A stretch of DNA of 40,823 nucleotides from a virus, in the IMG/VR virus record IMGVR_UViG_3300031851_000053, positions 1 through 40,823 of that record. One strand, 5' to 3'. Positions 40,084 to 40,823 of the stretch are shown here, piece by piece. The notes below the pieces were generated by a model, which was given only the letters and a program-made list of their open reading frames with translations, did no database searches and was not told where the DNA came from. Each line of letters starts with the position of its first letter. Position 1 is the stretch's first letter. Position numbers and translations under genes: made by a program.

Positions 40084-40823
40084 TTAATAGTTTAATGATT
40101 TATTTGCAAGTCCTCGAAGAAACGCCATTTGATCTTCGTTAGAAGAGTCTTCAGCAAAAGCTCGTTGCCTTATCTTAGTCTCTTGATCTACTTCTTTCTG
40201 AGACCTTGTTTTAGCTTTACGTACAGGAGCTTTTTTAACAACAGTAGCTTTTCTTTTAGCACTGCCTTTAGTAACTCCTTGCTTTAATCGTCTGTAGTCA
40301 TCTACAAACTTCACTATCACAGGATCTACAATAGTATCTAGTACTTCTGGTTGTATACCTTCAGCTATAGCGAATTCTCTTATTGCAGTAGCTGTTTTTT
40401 CATTAAAGTCAGGTATCATTTCTGGAATAGCTTTATTAAAACTTTCTAATTGCTCATTCCATTGCTTAGTATTCTGTTCTTGAACTTGGGCTTGAACTTG
40501 CTTTACTAATTGTTCTCTGCTATTTCTAGCATTCCAATAGTTCTTTTGTGCTTGTTCTCTCTTATCCTTTAGTTCATTTACTTCATACGTATCACCGTCT
40601 TTCCTAGCCTGATCTATCTGAGACTCTATGTCATGATATTCTTTTGCCAAGGCTTGTTCTTCTCGATACAACACCGCTGAAGAAGCCTGTCCAAGATCGT
40701 TTATTTCTTTAAACTTCTTTTCGTACTCTTCATCAAGTTGTTTTCTTGCATCGCCAAGTTTTCGACCCTCATTAGAAAGATGTTGTTCAGTCGAGTAACC
40801 TTTTATAAGGTCACTAAACGATA
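40084..40823 (-). CDS. Scaffold-like head assembly protein, N-terminus outside window
   Basis: The frame is open to the window edge, so the true start lies beyond base 40823; 245 residues are visible. An in-frame GTG at 40674 is not a convincing start, because the coiled-coil sequence continues upstream (KLGDARKQLDEEYEKKF). The protein is a long charged coiled coil, then a helical region (IPDFNEKTATAIREFAIAEG, PVIVKFVDDYRRLKQG) and a basic segment (KRKATVVKKAPVRKAKTRSQ). A basic C-terminal region directly before the capsid gene is the usual design of podophage scaffolding proteins, which nucleate procapsids and leave the head. Confidence 0.78.
   Translation of the reverse strand, partial: SFSDLIKGYSTEQHLSNEGRKLGDARKQLDEEYEKKFKEINDLGQASSAVLYREEQALAKEYHDIESQIDQARKDGDTYEVNELKDKREQAQKNYWNARNSREQLVKQVQAQVQEQNTKQWNEQLESFNKAIPEMIPDFNEKTATAIREFAIAEGIQPEVLDTIVDPVIVKFVDDYRRLKQGVTKGSAKRKATVVKKAPVRKAKTRSQKEVDQETKIRQRAFAEDSSNEDQMAFLRGLANKSLNY

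Noticed and set aside
1-40823. tRNA genes, integrase, attachment sites
   Set aside because: No cloverleaf sequence, recombinase motif or paired direct repeat was noticed by eye; a covariance-model scan was not possible here.

Overview
This window looks like an internal piece of a lytic tailed-phage genome with podovirus-type virion genes: a capsid protein, head-tail adaptor, tail nozzle, tail fibres and a set of ejection proteins, with no tail-tube or sheath gene visible. The DNA is AT-rich. Many fibre and small accessory proteins resemble families I know from marine phages, so a marine bacterial host is my inference. Both ends are cut inside genes: a primase-helicase at the left edge and a scaffold-like protein at the right edge. 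The DNA polymerase, terminase and portal must lie outside.

Layout. Bases 1-4848 (+ strand) hold the end of a replication/early block: a T7 gp4-like primase-helicase, three tiny overlapping genes, a dCMP deaminase, a well-formed host-type sigma70 promoter, a compact T7/N4-type single-subunit RNA polymerase and an 83-residue protein. A bidirectional terminator at about 4856-4893 separates this block from a convergent late block that fills the rest of the window on the - strand. Read in the direction of transcription (right to left), the late block gives: scaffold-like protein, terminator-followed major capsid protein (SU10-type), basic and small head proteins, adaptor, a long run of tail fibre and fibre-tip genes, a lysis cassette of small membrane proteins, a lipoprotein, a holin and a T4-type lysozyme, then a class II ribonucleotide reductase, a very large tail nozzle protein, a GNAT-like protein, and a run of presumed ejection proteins (213, 313, 304, 715, 1523 and 1222 residues).

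The most striking gene is the last of the late block. The 1222-residue protein at 4902-8570 carries, in order, all four signature motifs of the phage N4 virion RNA polymerase (Arg557, Asp753, Lys831, Asp1024), at about the size of the N4 catalytic core alone. The catalytic Tyr of the family (T7 Tyr639, N4 mini-vRNAP Tyr678) is naturally Phe839. The phage therefore seems to carry two single-subunit RNA polymerases: one made late, and probably packaged and injected, and one made early in the cell from a host-like promoter. This suggests an N4-like transcription cascade in a phage otherwise built quite differently. Its neighbour, a 1523-residue presumed ejection protein, begins with a staphylococcal-nuclease-like domain, and the next one carries a lytic transglycosylase domain, so the injected set may combine wall cutting, nuclease and transcription functions.

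Nearly all late genes abut or overlap by 1-4 bases (TAATG or ATGA), which points to translational coupling. I found no tRNA, CRISPR array, insertion sequence, integrase or reverse transcriptase in the window, and no stretch over 300 bases without a gene.
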